Origin: Bog-532 sp963830385
Lineage (GTDB): Bacteria; Actinomycetota; Actinomycetes; Streptosporangiales; Streptosporangiaceae
Assembly: GCA_963830385.1 (NCBI GenBank)
Contig: CAWHMD010000002.1
Span: 1,054,001 to 1,118,000, forward strand
DNA length: 64,000 nucleotides
Direction: 5' to 3'
The translations under genes were made by a program, and so were the position numbers. The notes beneath the pieces were generated by a model that saw only the letters and a program-made list of their open reading frames with translations, made no database searches and was not told the origin of the DNA. Positions 31,995 to 40,962 of this stretch are shown in pieces (the stretch's first letter is position 1; each line of letters opens with the position of its first letter).

Positions 31995-33002
31995 ATGGAA
32001 TTCACTCATCTGGGGCGTACCGGGCTCAGCGTCAGCCGGCTGTGTCTGGGGACGATGAACTTCGGACCGCTGACCCCGCCCGACGACGCGCACGCGATCA
32101 TGGACCACGCGCACGAGGTGGGAATCAACTTCTTCGACACCGCCAACCGCTACGGCGGGGCGCAGAGCCCGCCCGGCCAGCTCGACGAGAGCGGCCAGGC
32201 CCACCCGGGCTGGACCGAGGAGATCATCGGCGACTGGTTCAGCCAGGGTGGTGGCCGCCGCGAGCGCACCGTGCTGGCCACCAAGGTCTACGGCGCGATG
32301 AGCGACTGGCCCAACGACGGCAAGCTGTCCGCCCTCAGCATCCGCCGGGCCTGCGACGAGTCGCTGCGGCGGCTGCAGACCGACCACATCGACCTGTACC
32401 AGATGCACCACGTGGACCGGGACACCCCGTGGGACGAGATCTGGCAGGCCATGGAGGTCCTGATCGCCCAGGGCAAGGTCCTCTACGTGGGCTCGTCGAA
32501 CTTCGCGGGCTGGCACATCGCCCAGGCCAACGACACCGCTGCCGCCCGCCACCTGCTCGGGCTGGTCAGCGAGCAGTCGCTGTACAACCTGCTGACCCGG
32601 GACATCGAGCTGGAGGTGCTGCCCGCGGCCCGGGCCTACGGGGTGGGCGTGATCCCCTGGAGCCCGCTGCAGGGCGGCCTGCTCGGTGGCGTGCTGAAGA
32701 AGCAGCAGGAAGGGCGGCGCCGGCTGGCGGACCGGACCCAGCAGACCCTGAACGCGCACCGGGACCAGATCGAGGCGTTCGAGGCGCTGTGCGACAAGCT
32801 CGGGGAAAAGCCCGCGATCGTGGCGCTGGCCTGGCTGCTGCACCAGGACGGCGTGACTGGGCCGATCATCGGGCCCCGGACCATGGAGCAGCTGGAGGAG
32901 CCGCTGCGGGCGGTCACGCTGTCGCTCGGCGAGGACGTCCGCAAGCAGCTGGACGACATCTTCCCCGGGTACAAGACCGCTCCCGAGCACTACGCCTGGT
33001 AG
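31995..33002 (+). CDS. Aldo-keto reductase
   Basis: A 335-residue AKR. MEFTHLGRTGLSVSRLCLGT opens the barrel; catalytic residues are Asp/Tyr in FFDTANRYGG, Lys in ATKVYG and His in YQMHHVD. The insert GGAQSPPGQLDESGQAH after the Tyr and the ending YKTAPEHYAW are typical of actinobacterial AKRs annotated as potassium-channel-beta-like. The upstream bases ATAATTATCAATT directly before the ATG lack an SD and look like a -10 region, so the mRNA may be leaderless or nearly so. Confidence 0.9.
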   Translation: MEFTHLGRTGLSVSRLCLGTMNFGPLTPPDDAHAIMDHAHEVGINFFDTANRYGGAQSPPGQLDESGQAHPGWTEEIIGDWFSQGGGRRERTVLATKVYGAMSDWPNDGKLSALSIRRACDESLRRLQTDHIDLYQMHHVDRDTPWDEIWQAMEVLIAQGKVLYVGSSNFAGWHIAQANDTAAARHLLGLVSEQSLYNLLTRDIELEVLPAARAYGVGVIPWSPLQGGLLGGVLKKQQEGRRRLADRTQQTLNAHRDQIEAFEALCDKLGEKPAIVALAWLLHQDGVTGPIIGPRTMEQLEEPLRAVTLSLGEDVRKQLDDIFPGYKTAPEHYAW

Positions 33003-33020
33003 CGCCGGGCAGCCGGACGC

Positions 33021-33051
33021 GCCCGCCGGCCTCGGTCCGAGGCCGGCGGGC
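33021..33051. terminator. Strong 13-bp hairpin between converging genes
   Basis: GCCCGCCGGCCTC (33021-33033) pairs perfectly with 33039-33051 around a 5-base loop in the gap between the aldo-keto reductase and the beta-propeller gene. Most likely a bidirectional terminator. Confidence 0.8.
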
Positions 33052-33062
33052 ACACCGGGTGA

Positions 33063-34199
33063 TCAGGAGGCGGCGATCCCTTCGCCGCCGGCCGCGCCGG
33101 GCACGGTGACCGAGCCGATCGGCGTCAGGGAACCGTCCGCGTGCACCGCGAACTCGTTGACGGTGCCGTTGGCGCCGCCCTGCACGTACAGGTACCGGCC
33201 GTCCGGGCTGGCCACCGCGTCCACCGTGCCCGCCCCGGCGGCGGTGTTGCCCAGGGCCTGCAGGGCGCCGGACCCGAAGTCGGCGTAGCCGGACACCGAG
33301 GCGCTGCCCGCGTTGGAGGCGTAGAACAGCGAGCCGTCACGGGCGATCCAGCAGGTCGCCATCTGCCCGGTGGCCGCCCGGCTGACCAGCGTGAGCTTCC
33401 CATCGCGGCCGATCGTGAACGTGGCCACGCTGTTGGTCCCGGCCTCGGCCACGGCCAGGTGACCGCCGGCGTCGAAGCTGACCGCGAACGGGACCGCGCC
33501 CGGGTCGGCGTTGACCACCGGGCGGTCAGCCGGAGCACCACCCGGGCTCACCGCGAACACGTCGATGTCGTTGCCGTTGTTCTTGGTGGTGACGACCAGC
33601 CGGCGCCCGTCGGGGGTGAACGCGACCTGGCCCGGCGTGCTGGTGAACTCGGGCGTCTCGGAGGCGTCGAGGCCGAGCGCGCGGTGCCAGGACGGCACCC
33701 TGACCAGCGCCGGGCCCTCCCGCAGGAAGCCCTGGACCGAGCCGCCTTCACGGGCGTTGAGCACGTAGACCACGTCGCCGCGGGTGGTCACGCTGACCGG
33801 GAACGAGCCGCCGGAGCCGATGACCTGCTGGCGGACGAGGTGCCGGCCGCGCACCGCGAACACCGTGATCGTGTCGCTGCCGGCGTTGACCGCGTACAGC
33901 AGGCCGTGCCCGGAGTCGTAGCTGAGCGATCCCTGGGAGGCCAGGTGGTCCACCACCGAGCCGCCGAGGATGCCGCCCAGGCCGCCGGTGGCGTACTGGC
34001 CAGCTTCGGAAAGGGTGCCGTCGTGGTTGCGCTGATAGACCACGATCGCGTTGCCGCTGGTGCTGTCGGTCTGGACGAACACCTGGCCGGAGGCCGGATG
34101 CTGGGTGGCTTGGGTGGCCGCCAGGCTGGGGGTGGCCAGCAGGGCCGTCGCGGTCAGGGCGGTCGCGCCTGCGGCAGCCAGACGAGCAGTGCTTTTCAT
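33063..34199 (-). CDS. Secreted lactonase-family beta-propeller protein
   Basis: The 378-residue product has a Sec signal (KSTARLAAAGATALTATALL, cleavage after SLA). Repeated blades of the form GLLYAVNAGSDTITVFAV, QVAFTPDGRRLVVTT and LFYASNAGSASVSGYA place it in the seven-bladed lactonase/YVTN family related to 6-phosphogluconolactonase. Being secreted, it is unlikely to be the pentose-phosphate enzyme; a surface lactonase or binding protein is more likely. The start codon follows a GGAGGACGGGGACCC leader. Confidence 0.85.
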   Translation of the reverse strand: MKSTARLAAAGATALTATALLATPSLAATQATQHPASGQVFVQTDSTSGNAIVVYQRNHDGTLSEAGQYATGGLGGILGGSVVDHLASQGSLSYDSGHGLLYAVNAGSDTITVFAVRGRHLVRQQVIGSGGSFPVSVTTRGDVVYVLNAREGGSVQGFLREGPALVRVPSWHRALGLDASETPEFTSTPGQVAFTPDGRRLVVTTKNNGNDIDVFAVSPGGAPADRPVVNADPGAVPFAVSFDAGGHLAVAEAGTNSVATFTIGRDGKLTLVSRAATGQMATCWIARDGSLFYASNAGSASVSGYADFGSGALQALGNTAAGAGTVDAVASPDGRYLYVQGGANGTVNEFAVHADGSLTPIGSVTVPGAAGGEGIAAS

Positions 34200-34305
34200 G
34201 GGTCCCCGTCCTCCAGGGTTGATGGCACGGACGAGGAGTTAGTGCTGCTACCGGGCTGAATCCTTACGCCCGTTCCTGGCCGGCTTGGCCGCCGTAAGGA
34301 TTTCG

Positions 34306-34545
34306 TCAGATTCCGCCGGGGCCGTGACCGTTGGCGCGGATCAGCATCATCAGGCCGGCCAGGTCGTCGGCGCACGGGTCGCAGACCTGCAGGTGCGCGG
34401 CGACCCCGGGGTAGCGCTGGGCCGCGGTCTGCTCGTCGACGACGGCCAGGTCCGCGTAGACGTCCATGACCTCCATGGTGCCGCCGCAGCCGGCATCGGA
34501 CGGGTCGGTCCGCAGGAAGCGCGCAAAGGCTGACCAGCCGTTCAT
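34306..34545 (-). CDS. Small zinc-binding anti-sigma-like protein
   Basis: A 79-residue protein whose HLQVCDPC (HxxxCxxC) motif is the ZAS zinc-binding core of anti-sigma factors; an upstream Cys in DAGCGG may complete the site. There is no membrane segment, so it would be a soluble anti-sigma, possibly redox-sensitive. Its ATG overlaps the sigma-factor stop by four bases (ATGA), giving coupled synthesis with its likely target. Confidence 0.75.
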   Translation of the reverse strand: MNGWSAFARFLRTDPSDAGCGGTMEVMDVYADLAVVDEQTAAQRYPGVAAHLQVCDPCADDLAGLMMLIRANGHGPGGI

Positions 34546-35186
34546 GGGCGACTCACCGCGTCGTCGTTCAGGTATCCGTTAGCTACCAGGCTGGCGCGCA
34601 GTTTACGCCGGGCGTCGAACATCACCTTGTAGATCGTGTTCCGGCTGGTGCCGAGCCTTTCGGCCAGCGCGTCCAGCGGCACGCCGTCCAGCACCAGCGT
34701 GACGAAGATGCGGCGCTGATGCTCGGTCAGGTCCTCGTCGACCGCGCGGCGCACGGCCCGGACGAAATCGCGCCGTTCGGATTCGCTCGCCGGGTCGAAC
34801 CCGAACCGGTCCGGCAGCCGGTCCCAGTCCTCGGTGCTGAGCGGAACGGGCGGGCGGCGCCAGAAGTGGCGGCCGATCTTGGCCGACACTTCGAACATCA
34901 CGAACTTGTAGGCCCAGGTGGTGAACCGGCTCTCGCCCCGGAACTGGTCCAGCTTGGCCATGATCGCCACCATCGCGTCGGCTGCCGCCTGATGGGCCAG
35001 GTCGTCCAGCTCGGGACCGGAGACGTTGAGCTGGCCGTGGCGCCGGTTCAGCTCGGATCGGGCCACCCGCACCAGCGCCCCGTGCAACCGGGCCATCGCG
35101 TCGTCGCGGCCGGCCCCGCCGTCGCCCAGCGCGGCCACCCAGTCATCGGGCTGGCCGGGCTGGCCGAGTGGCTCCGCTGCTCCCAC
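34542..35186 (-). CDS. ECF RNA polymerase sigma factor
   Basis: A 214-residue sigma-70 family ECF factor. Region 2 is in ELDDLAHQAAADAMVAIMAK with the -10-binding part GESRFTTWAYKFVMFEV; region 4 helix-turn-helix is LDALAERLGTSRNTIYKVMF near the C terminus. GTG 35186 is the best start; longer frames run into the divergent HAD gene. The next gene encodes the HxxxCxxC protein that probably restrains it. The regulon is unknown. Confidence 0.88.
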   Translation of the reverse strand: MGAAEPLGQPGQPDDWVAALGDGGAGRDDAMARLHGALVRVARSELNRRHGQLNVSGPELDDLAHQAAADAMVAIMAKLDQFRGESRFTTWAYKFVMFEVSAKIGRHFWRRPPVPLSTEDWDRLPDRFGFDPASESERRDFVRAVRRAVDEDLTEHQRRIFVTLVLDGVPLDALAERLGTSRNTIYKVMFDARRKLRASLVANGYLNDDAVSRP

Positions 35187-35249
35187 GACCGGCAGACTAC
35201 GCGACCGGCTGCGGTGTTGCGGGATGGCACCAATGGGAAGGAACGCGAC

Positions 35250-35963
35250 GTGGACATCGAAGTCGTGGCGTTCGACGTGTTCGGGACGCTGGTGGACTGG
35301 CACACGAGCATGGCGGCGGCGCTGGCGCGGGTGGGGAGCCGGGCCGGGATCGAGGCGGACTGGCCGGAGCTGGCCAACGCCTGGCGGGCGCTCTACCACC
35401 CCACGCTGAACCGGGTCGTCGAGGGCGGGACGCCGTTCCAGCCGCTCGACGTGCTGCACCGGACGATGCTGGACCAGGTGGCGGACGAGCACGGGCTGGG
35501 CGCGCTGACCGAGGCGGACCGGGCCGAACTGGTCCGCGCCTGGCACCGGCTGGACCCGTGGCCGGACAGCGGGCCGGGGCTGACCGCGCTGCGCGAGCGG
35601 CACCTGCTCAGCCCGCTGTCGAACGGCGGGCTGGGGCTGCTGACCCGGCTGGCCCGGTTCGCGGGGCTGCCGTTCGACTGCATCGTGTCGGCCGAGCTGG
35701 CCCGGTCCTACAAGCCGGACCCGCGCGTGTACCAGCTCATCCCTGGGTACTTCGACATCCCGCCGGAGCGGGTGCTGATGGTCGCCTGCCACCCCAACGA
35801 CCTGGTCGCGGCGGCCGGTCAGGGGCTGCGGACCGGGTACATCCGTCGGCCGGACGAGTGGGGGCCGGGAGGTACGGCGCCGGCGCCGCCGGAAGTCGCT
35901 GATTTCGCGGCTGATGATCTGATTGGGCTGGCTGCGCAGGTGGCGGCGGGCGAGGCCGGGTAG
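35250..35963 (+). CDS. HAD-superfamily hydrolase, haloacid dehalogenase type II
   Basis: A 237-residue HAD enzyme. The nucleophile Asp is in VVAFDVFGTLVDW (motif I), Ser in LLSPLSNGG (motif II), Lys in ELARSYKPDPRVY (motif III) and acidic residues in VACHPNDLVAA (motif IV). The VFGTLVDW form is that of L-2-haloacid dehalogenases. Type II enzymes usually have ACHAWD-like or SSNAFD motif IV text, so the ACHPND here is close. GTG 35250 follows GGAAGGA. It is divergent from the sigma factor gene. Confidence 0.88.
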   Translation: MDIEVVAFDVFGTLVDWHTSMAAALARVGSRAGIEADWPELANAWRALYHPTLNRVVEGGTPFQPLDVLHRTMLDQVADEHGLGALTEADRAELVRAWHRLDPWPDSGPGLTALRERHLLSPLSNGGLGLLTRLARFAGLPFDCIVSAELARSYKPDPRVYQLIPGYFDIPPERVLMVACHPNDLVAAAGQGLRTGYIRRPDEWGPGGTAPAPPEVADFAADDLIGLAAQVAAGEAG

Positions 35964-36048
35964 GGGTCAGGCCGGCCAGACGTGTGCACGTGGCGTGCCA
36001 CCCTCAGCTCTCCAGTCACACGAGTTTCAAGATCCATCGCCGGGTTAC

Positions 36049-36073
36049 GTTGTCGGCGCTATTCACTGACAAC
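36049..36073. terminator. Short dyad between converging genes
   Basis: GTTGTC at 36049-36054 pairs with GACAAC at 36068-36073 (one further C-G pair outside). It lies between the HAD gene and the converging mftD gene and could terminate either; the stem is short. Confidence 0.35.
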
Positions 36074-36132
36074 GCAACCGAGCAATGGATCATGACTGGG
36101 CAGGTGCGGGGCTGGCGGGGTATCCGGGAGGG

Positions 36133-37329
36133 TCAGGGGTTGGCGGGTGGGGCGGTGGCGGGGTCGCCGAGGCGGCGAGCGAAGTTCGGCGGGATGACGA
36201 CGTCGTCGGGGGTGAGGTCGTGGATGGAGGATCGGCCCAGGCCGAGCAGGGCTGAGTCGATGCCGCCGCGGAGGATGTCGAGGACGTTCTCCACACCGGC
36301 CTGGCCGTTAGCGGCCAGGCCCCAGAGGTAGGCCCGGCCGATCAGGACCGCGCGGGCGCCCAGGGCGACGGCCTTGATCACGTCGCTGCCGCGGCGGACG
36401 CCACCGTCGAGGAGGATCTCGATGTCGCCGCCGACGGCCACGGCGATGGCGGGGAGGGCCCGGATGGTGGCGGGGGTGCCGTCCAGGTTGTTGCCGCCGT
36501 GGTTGGAGACCGATATCGCGCTCACGCCGGCGTCGACGGCGCGGCGGGCGTCGTCGATGCGGGTGACGCCCTTGAGCAGGAACGGGCCGCCCCACTGTTC
36601 GCGCAGCCAGGCGACATCGTCCCAGCTCGGCGGCGGGGTCTGCATCCACTCGCCGTAGGCGCCGAAGAAGGTCGGGGCGGCCTCACCGGGGTTGGCCATG
36701 TTGGGCACGGTCAGGTCGGGGATCTTGCCGGTGCGCAGGTACGACCGCAGCCATTGCGGCCGGGCCAGCGCCTCGGGCGCGAACTTCAGCGCGGCTTTGA
36801 GGTCGATCCGTTCGGGGATCTCCGGGCTGCCCCAGTCCCGGCCCATCGAGAACGACCAGTCCAGGGTGGCGATCAGCCCGACCGCGCCGGCCTTGCGGGC
36901 CCGGTCCATCCGCTGGAGCAACTGGTCGCGCGAGCCGGACCAGTACAGCTGGAAGAACGTCTGCGGGTTCGCCGCGACCACCTCCTCGACCGGCTTGCTG
37001 GCGAACGAGCTCAGGCCCATGGCGGTGCCGCGGGCGGCGGCCGCCCGCGCCACCGCGACCTCTCCGTCCGGGTGGACGGCCTGCACCCCGGTCGGGGAGA
37101 TGATCACCGGCAGCGAAATGGGCTGGCCGAGCACGGTGGTGGCCAGGTCGCGCTGCGCCTGGTGGCCGGCGACGTGCGGCGCGAAGCCGAGCTCGGCGAA
37201 CGCCCGGATGTTGTCGTCGACGGTCTGGCCGCGCTCGGAACCGGCGATCAGCGCGCTGTAGACCGACGCGGGCAGCCGCTTGCGGGCCCGGCGCCGGGCC
37301 TCGGCCACCGTCTCGAACCAGTCGTTCAT
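36133..37329 (-). CDS. mftD: Pre-mycofactocin synthase MftD (FMN alpha-hydroxy-acid dehydrogenase family)
   Basis: The 398-residue product is a glycolate-oxidase-fold flavoprotein with the MftD-specific opening MNDWFETVAEARRRARKRLP and SVYSALIAGSERGQTV. Later blocks match the same subfamily: LPVIISPTGVQAVHPDGEVA, LYWSGSRDQL, the active-site SVSNHGGNNLDGTPA and IEILLDGGVRRGSDV. MftD oxidises the valine-tyrosine-derived lactam to pre-mycofactocin, the final redox-active step in this RiPP cofactor. The other mft genes (mftA, B, C, E, F) are not in the window, so this copy is orphaned locally. The true start is 37329; the frame upstream is open but unrelated. Confidence 0.88.
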   Translation of the reverse strand: MNDWFETVAEARRRARKRLPASVYSALIAGSERGQTVDDNIRAFAELGFAPHVAGHQAQRDLATTVLGQPISLPVIISPTGVQAVHPDGEVAVARAAAARGTAMGLSSFASKPVEEVVAANPQTFFQLYWSGSRDQLLQRMDRARKAGAVGLIATLDWSFSMGRDWGSPEIPERIDLKAALKFAPEALARPQWLRSYLRTGKIPDLTVPNMANPGEAAPTFFGAYGEWMQTPPPSWDDVAWLREQWGGPFLLKGVTRIDDARRAVDAGVSAISVSNHGGNNLDGTPATIRALPAIAVAVGGDIEILLDGGVRRGSDVIKAVALGARAVLIGRAYLWGLAANGQAGVENVLDILRGGIDSALLGLGRSSIHDLTPDDVVIPPNFARRLGDPATAPPANP

Positions 37330-37480
37330 CAGCCACGCTCCCAGCTCGCAGCGGCCTGTGCTCCGGGCCAGGCCACCCTTTAAAAAAATAAATTCGTCAC
37401 TCAGTGCCGAATATACCCACGCTAGGTCCGGCGCGAGGCGGTGGCAAGGCCGGAACCGGCGGCCTGACGGCAGCCAGAGG

Positions 37481-37622
37481 ATGATCGGCCCGGAGGCGCT
37501 CAAGATCGGCTTCCGCAAGACCCTGGTCATGACCTCCGGCCTGCGCGGCACCGACATCACCACCGCCGGTATTGGCTCGGAGACGTCCTGGGCCTACGTC
37601 ATCACCGACAGCCGGGGGCGTC
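37481..37622 (+). pseudogene. Collapsed remnant of an iron-containing alcohol dehydrogenase
   Basis: A short frame reads MIGPEALKIGFRKTLVMTSG followed by LRGTDI, which matches the N-terminal nucleotide-binding region of group III Fe-alcohol dehydrogenases, then jumps straight to TTAGIGSETSWAYVITD, normally about 100 residues further on (TAGTGSE motif). The iron-binding C-terminal half is missing. An internal deletion plus 3' loss left only this stub, now beside mftD. Confidence 0.6.
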
Positions 37623-37802
37623 GACATTTTCCGCGGAGCGGTGGCCTGCGTACTGACGCTGCTGAACGACTCTGCCTACTTCGCCAGCGTCACCGTCGAC
37701 CCGGAGGCCGGAACTTTCGTCTGGCCCAGCGGTATCGATCTGGCCCCCGAACCGCTCTACGAACTGGCCAAGGCGCAAATTTTTCGGGGCGGCGCCACGT
37801 AA
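37612..37802 (+). pseudogene. 3' remnant of a DUF2442-type gene
   Basis: The frame reads VDIFRGAVACVLTLLNDSAY and then FASVTVDPEAGTFVWPSGID followed by LAPEPLY, the C-terminal half of DUF2442 proteins (usually about 80 residues, often antitoxin-like partners of DUF4160). The first strand and any start codon are gone; the 5' end abuts the alcohol dehydrogenase remnant. Probably non-functional. Confidence 0.55.
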
Positions 37803-37872
37803 ACGTCCGCTCATGCCGAATTGAGCGCGTTGCCCGCCCGTATATCTATGCGGCGCCTGCCCTGCGGGCCTG

Positions 37873-38721
37873 TTACTTGAGATACCGGCTGAACCAGTCG
37901 CCGACGGCTGCGTCGACCAGCTTGGCCTCGGCAGTCTGCGGTGCAGGCTCGGTGCCCGGCTCCTCGGCAAAGGCATGTTTCATGCCGGGGATAGTCTTCA
38001 GGCCCACTCGTCCTGGGTCGCCGTACCGCTGGCGAAGCCCGGACTGCAGCCGCTGTGCCTGCAGCGGGAAGGCCGGGTCATCGTGGGCGCCGGTGACCAG
38101 CAGTACTGCGGGCTGCGGCTCCCGCGCGGCAATCTCACCCGCGCGGGAGACAAAGTCGAACCGGGCAGCAACCGCCCGCGAGGCATCGCTCCACGGATAG
38201 CTCACGCCGAACCGGCGCTCGTTGGCCGCGACGACTTCGGCGAGCTGGATGACCGGGCTTATCAACGCTGCGGCACTGACTTGCACAGCCCCGCCGGTCA
38301 TCACAAGCTGGGCGGGAAGCGCGCCCACCGACGCTCCCGCCACGCCGATCGGCCCGTCAGTGACAGTCAGCCGGGCCCGCAGGTCTGCAAGCACCGCGGG
38401 GAACTCCTCCACAGCCTGTGTGACCTGCGGCTCAAACGCCTTCAGGACCGCATCCTGGTAGCCCAGCTGCATGAACTCCTCCAGCCCGCCCGGAAGCTGC
38501 CGCTGGCCATGCATCGGCAGATCCAGGTAGACGCGCCAGGCCGCCGCTCCTGAAAGCGGAAGCGCCGCGGCCATCGCGGCCGCGCTGCGCGGCGGGTCGT
38601 TCAGGTGCCAGGCGATGATCAACGGGGCCGGCTCGTGGCCGCCATGCCGTCCCGCTGGCGGTAGCGCCACGTAAGGGACGCCGGCTGCCACGCCGCTGAC
38701 CGTCGCGTTCTGTTCGCTCAT
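37873..38721 (-). CDS. Alpha/beta hydrolase (dienelactone-hydrolase-like)
   Basis: A 282-residue hydrolase with strand PLIIAWHLNDPP, YLDLPMHGQR, the nucleophile elbow GVAGASVGALPA (GASVG), acid region LLVTGAHDDPAFPLQ and His in IPGMKHAFAEEPG. It lacks a signal peptide. Substrate unknown. It lies between the pseudogene stubs and the insertion sequence, in DNA with somewhat lower GC than the flanks, so it may belong to an acquired segment. Confidence 0.82.
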   Translation of the reverse strand: MSEQNATVSGVAAGVPYVALPPAGRHGGHEPAPLIIAWHLNDPPRSAAAMAAALPLSGAAAWRVYLDLPMHGQRQLPGGLEEFMQLGYQDAVLKAFEPQVTQAVEEFPAVLADLRARLTVTDGPIGVAGASVGALPAQLVMTGGAVQVSAAALISPVIQLAEVVAANERRFGVSYPWSDASRAVAARFDFVSRAGEIAAREPQPAVLLVTGAHDDPAFPLQAQRLQSGLRQRYGDPGRVGLKTIPGMKHAFAEEPGTEPAPQTAEAKLVDAAVGDWFSRYLK

Positions 38722-38899
38722 CTGTTCCTCCCGGGTGGTCCTGTCAGTAGGTATCAGCCGGCGACGGCACTACTGAGCGCTGGCCGATCGATGGCCTGGC
38801 GCCTGGCGGGCTGGAGACCAGCTACCCCATCTAGCAACGCACGATGTGCGGGCTTGAGCGATTCGTGTCCGGCGAGCGATGTCGGCGACGGGTGAATAC

Positions 38900-40622
38900 T
38901 GGCTCTGGCACAGTTTCCGTGACCGCTCGGTGCGTTAGTCGGCGAGGAGGACGCGGCGGCGGAGCAAGTCATGGCTGGCGCGTCCGTACATTTGTCGTTT
39001 GAGCATCTTGATGCGGTTGACGTGGCCTTCGACCGCACCGGAACTCCAGCAGAGGCTGAGCCCGTTGGCGACGGCGTCCTGATCGGCTCGCAGTCCGGTG
39101 ACGAAGGAGCGGAGCGCGGGCTCCCCGGTGGCCAGCGCAGCGGTGATCCACGATTCGAGAAGCTCGCGGCCGCGGCGCTCGTTCATCATGGCGGCGAAGG
39201 CGCGGACGCTGGCGGCGACGGCGGCCAGTTCCGAGGACGCGGCGAGGATGGCGTCCAGGCTGGCTTTGTCGGTGCTGGCGAGCCGGTCGGGCCTGGTCAT
39301 GATCCAGGCGGTGACGGCCCGGACCTTCGGCGGGGCCGGCACTGCAGCGGGAGCGGCCGTGGTTCCGCGGAAACGCGCGAGGTACTGGCGGACGTGGGTG
39401 GGACCTCCTGCGTAGCCGCGGTCGCGGAGTTCCTGCCAGAGCTGGGCGGCGTTGGTGCATCCGGCGTTCCACCGTTCGCGCAGGTAGGCGTCGTGCTCGT
39501 CGAGGATGCTGGCCTGCCGGCCGGTGCCGTCGTTGACGAGGAGCTCCTCGGGGCTGGTGGCGCGCGCGAAGCGGCGGACGGTGTTGCGGGACAGTCCGAG
39601 CACCGCGGCGATCTCCCGGTATCCGTGGTTGCTGCCCAGCAGCCGGTGGACGTCGGCATGCCGGGCCCGGGTCCGGTCGGCGATCTCCCCGGTCCGCCTG
39701 GTCCCGGGCGGCCGGGCCGGCGGCGGCGCCTGCCCGGCCGCCGGCCGGGCAGGCTGGTCCGTGACCGCCGCGTGCAGGTGCCCGCGGTGGCGGCTAACTG
39801 CCCGCTCGACCGCTTCGGCGAGGTTGTGCCACAGGTGCCAGCGGTCAGCGACCTGCACCGCGTCCGGCGCTCCCCGGCTACCGCCGTCGGAGTAGACCCC
39901 GGCCCGGTCCCGGCAGATCAGCTCCGTTCCCGGCCGGGCAGCCAGCCACGCGGCGAAGGAGTCCGATGACCGTTCCGGCAGGATGCCGGCCGGGCGGCGG
40001 GTCTCGACGTCGACCAGCAGCGTCCCGTAGCGGCGGCCTTTGCGCAGCGCGAACTCGTCCACCCCCAGCACCCGCGGCGATGCGCTCACCGCAGGGTCAG
40101 GCAGGCCGCGGACCAGCCGGATCAGTGTCATCCGGCTCACTGCCGCTGCTAACCGCCCGGACAGCCGGGCTCCCGCACGTCCGCCCAGTGCCAGCGCGAC
40201 TGCCTCCAGCAGCCTGGTCGCCGCTGGGGTGCGGCGCGCGTTCTTGCTGGCTAGCCCCTCTACCTGCTCGGCGAAAGTCACCTTCGGGCAGTCCGCGGCA
40301 CAGCAGAAGAACCGGCGGACGCCCAGGCAGATCACGACCTCGGCACCGCCGATGGCCGTGTCGAGCAGGCGGCGCACATAACGGCTGTGCACCCGCCTGG
40401 ACTCCGTCCCGCAGCCCGGGCACGCCGCCGGCAACGACAGCGTCCGCGCCGTGATCAAGACGGACCGGCCAACCCGGCTAACCTCTTCCACCTTCACGTT
40501 CGCCAGGTGCGGCAGCAGCACGCGGAGGGCATCAAGATTGCACGGCGCACATAATCACAGAAGCCACATCAGACTCATCCAAGACACGCCGGACCAAGAT
40601 CACGGAAACTGTGCCAGAGCCA
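38900..40622. mobile_element. ISL3-family insertion sequence, complete
   Basis: A 1723-bp element bounded by perfect 23-bp inverted repeats at 38900-38922 and 40600-40622 (outer bases TGGCTCTGGCACAG). One transposase gene fills almost all of it. ISL3 elements normally leave an 8-bp target duplication; here the left flank GTGAATAC and right flank AAATTCGA do not match, which suggests loss by later rearrangement or drift. Confidence 0.9.
38935..40521 (-). CDS. ISL3-family transposase
   Basis: The 528-residue product starts with the zinc-ribbon domain (CPGCGTESRRVHSRY and CCAADCP), a helix-turn-helix, and then the DDE domain: Asp in VLGVDEFALRKGRRYG, Asp in ELICRDRAGVYSDG, and Glu in CWSSGAVEGHVNRIK near the C terminus, followed by MLKRQMYGRA as in ISL3 enzymes. 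A central insertion with a second helix-turn-helix (GYREIAAVLGLSRNTVRRFA) is usual for the actinobacterial branch. Start is GTG 40521. The reading frame is intact, so the element could still be mobile. Confidence 0.92.
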   Translation of the reverse strand: MLLPHLANVKVEEVSRVGRSVLITARTLSLPAACPGCGTESRRVHSRYVRRLLDTAIGGAEVVICLGVRRFFCCAADCPKVTFAEQVEGLASKNARRTPAATRLLEAVALALGGRAGARLSGRLAAAVSRMTLIRLVRGLPDPAVSASPRVLGVDEFALRKGRRYGTLLVDVETRRPAGILPERSSDSFAAWLAARPGTELICRDRAGVYSDGGSRGAPDAVQVADRWHLWHNLAEAVERAVSRHRGHLHAAVTDQPARPAAGQAPPPARPPGTRRTGEIADRTRARHADVHRLLGSNHGYREIAAVLGLSRNTVRRFARATSPEELLVNDGTGRQASILDEHDAYLRERWNAGCTNAAQLWQELRDRGYAGGPTHVRQYLARFRGTTAAPAAVPAPPKVRAVTAWIMTRPDRLASTDKASLDAILAASSELAAVAASVRAFAAMMNERRGRELLESWITAALATGEPALRSFVTGLRADQDAVANGLSLCWSSGAVEGHVNRIKMLKRQMYGRASHDLLRRRVLLAD

Positions 40623-40962
40623 AAATTCGAGCGTCGTTGACAAGCGACTTACTGGCACGATTATGCATCGTCGAGGTACCAGGAGAACGCCCTCTCATGC
40701 CGCGACCGGGTCACCTGCCCTCAGCTGGCCGGGTGTGGGATCCGGGCCACGCCCGGGCCAGCCAGCAGGCTGCCGCAACCTCAGCCGCCCGGGGTGCGGA
40801 GGTCTTCAGCGATAGCCGGTTGAATCGCCAGGAAGCCTCCGCTAGCGGCTGCGAGCTATGCGGGCTGGCATGACCCCGCCTGCGGCCGTATCGTGGCTAG
40901 CGTGTCCGGCGGGTCGGCCGGAGCGCGTCACGGATCCCGGGAGTCAAAGGACGAGGAGTCAG
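40623..40962. other. Gene-free stretch right of the insertion sequence
   Basis: About 340 bases without a supported gene. TGACAAGCGACT at 40638-40649 recurs at 44195-44206. An in-frame extension of the next gene begins at 40858, but that part lacks an SD site and family signs. Confidence 0.45.
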
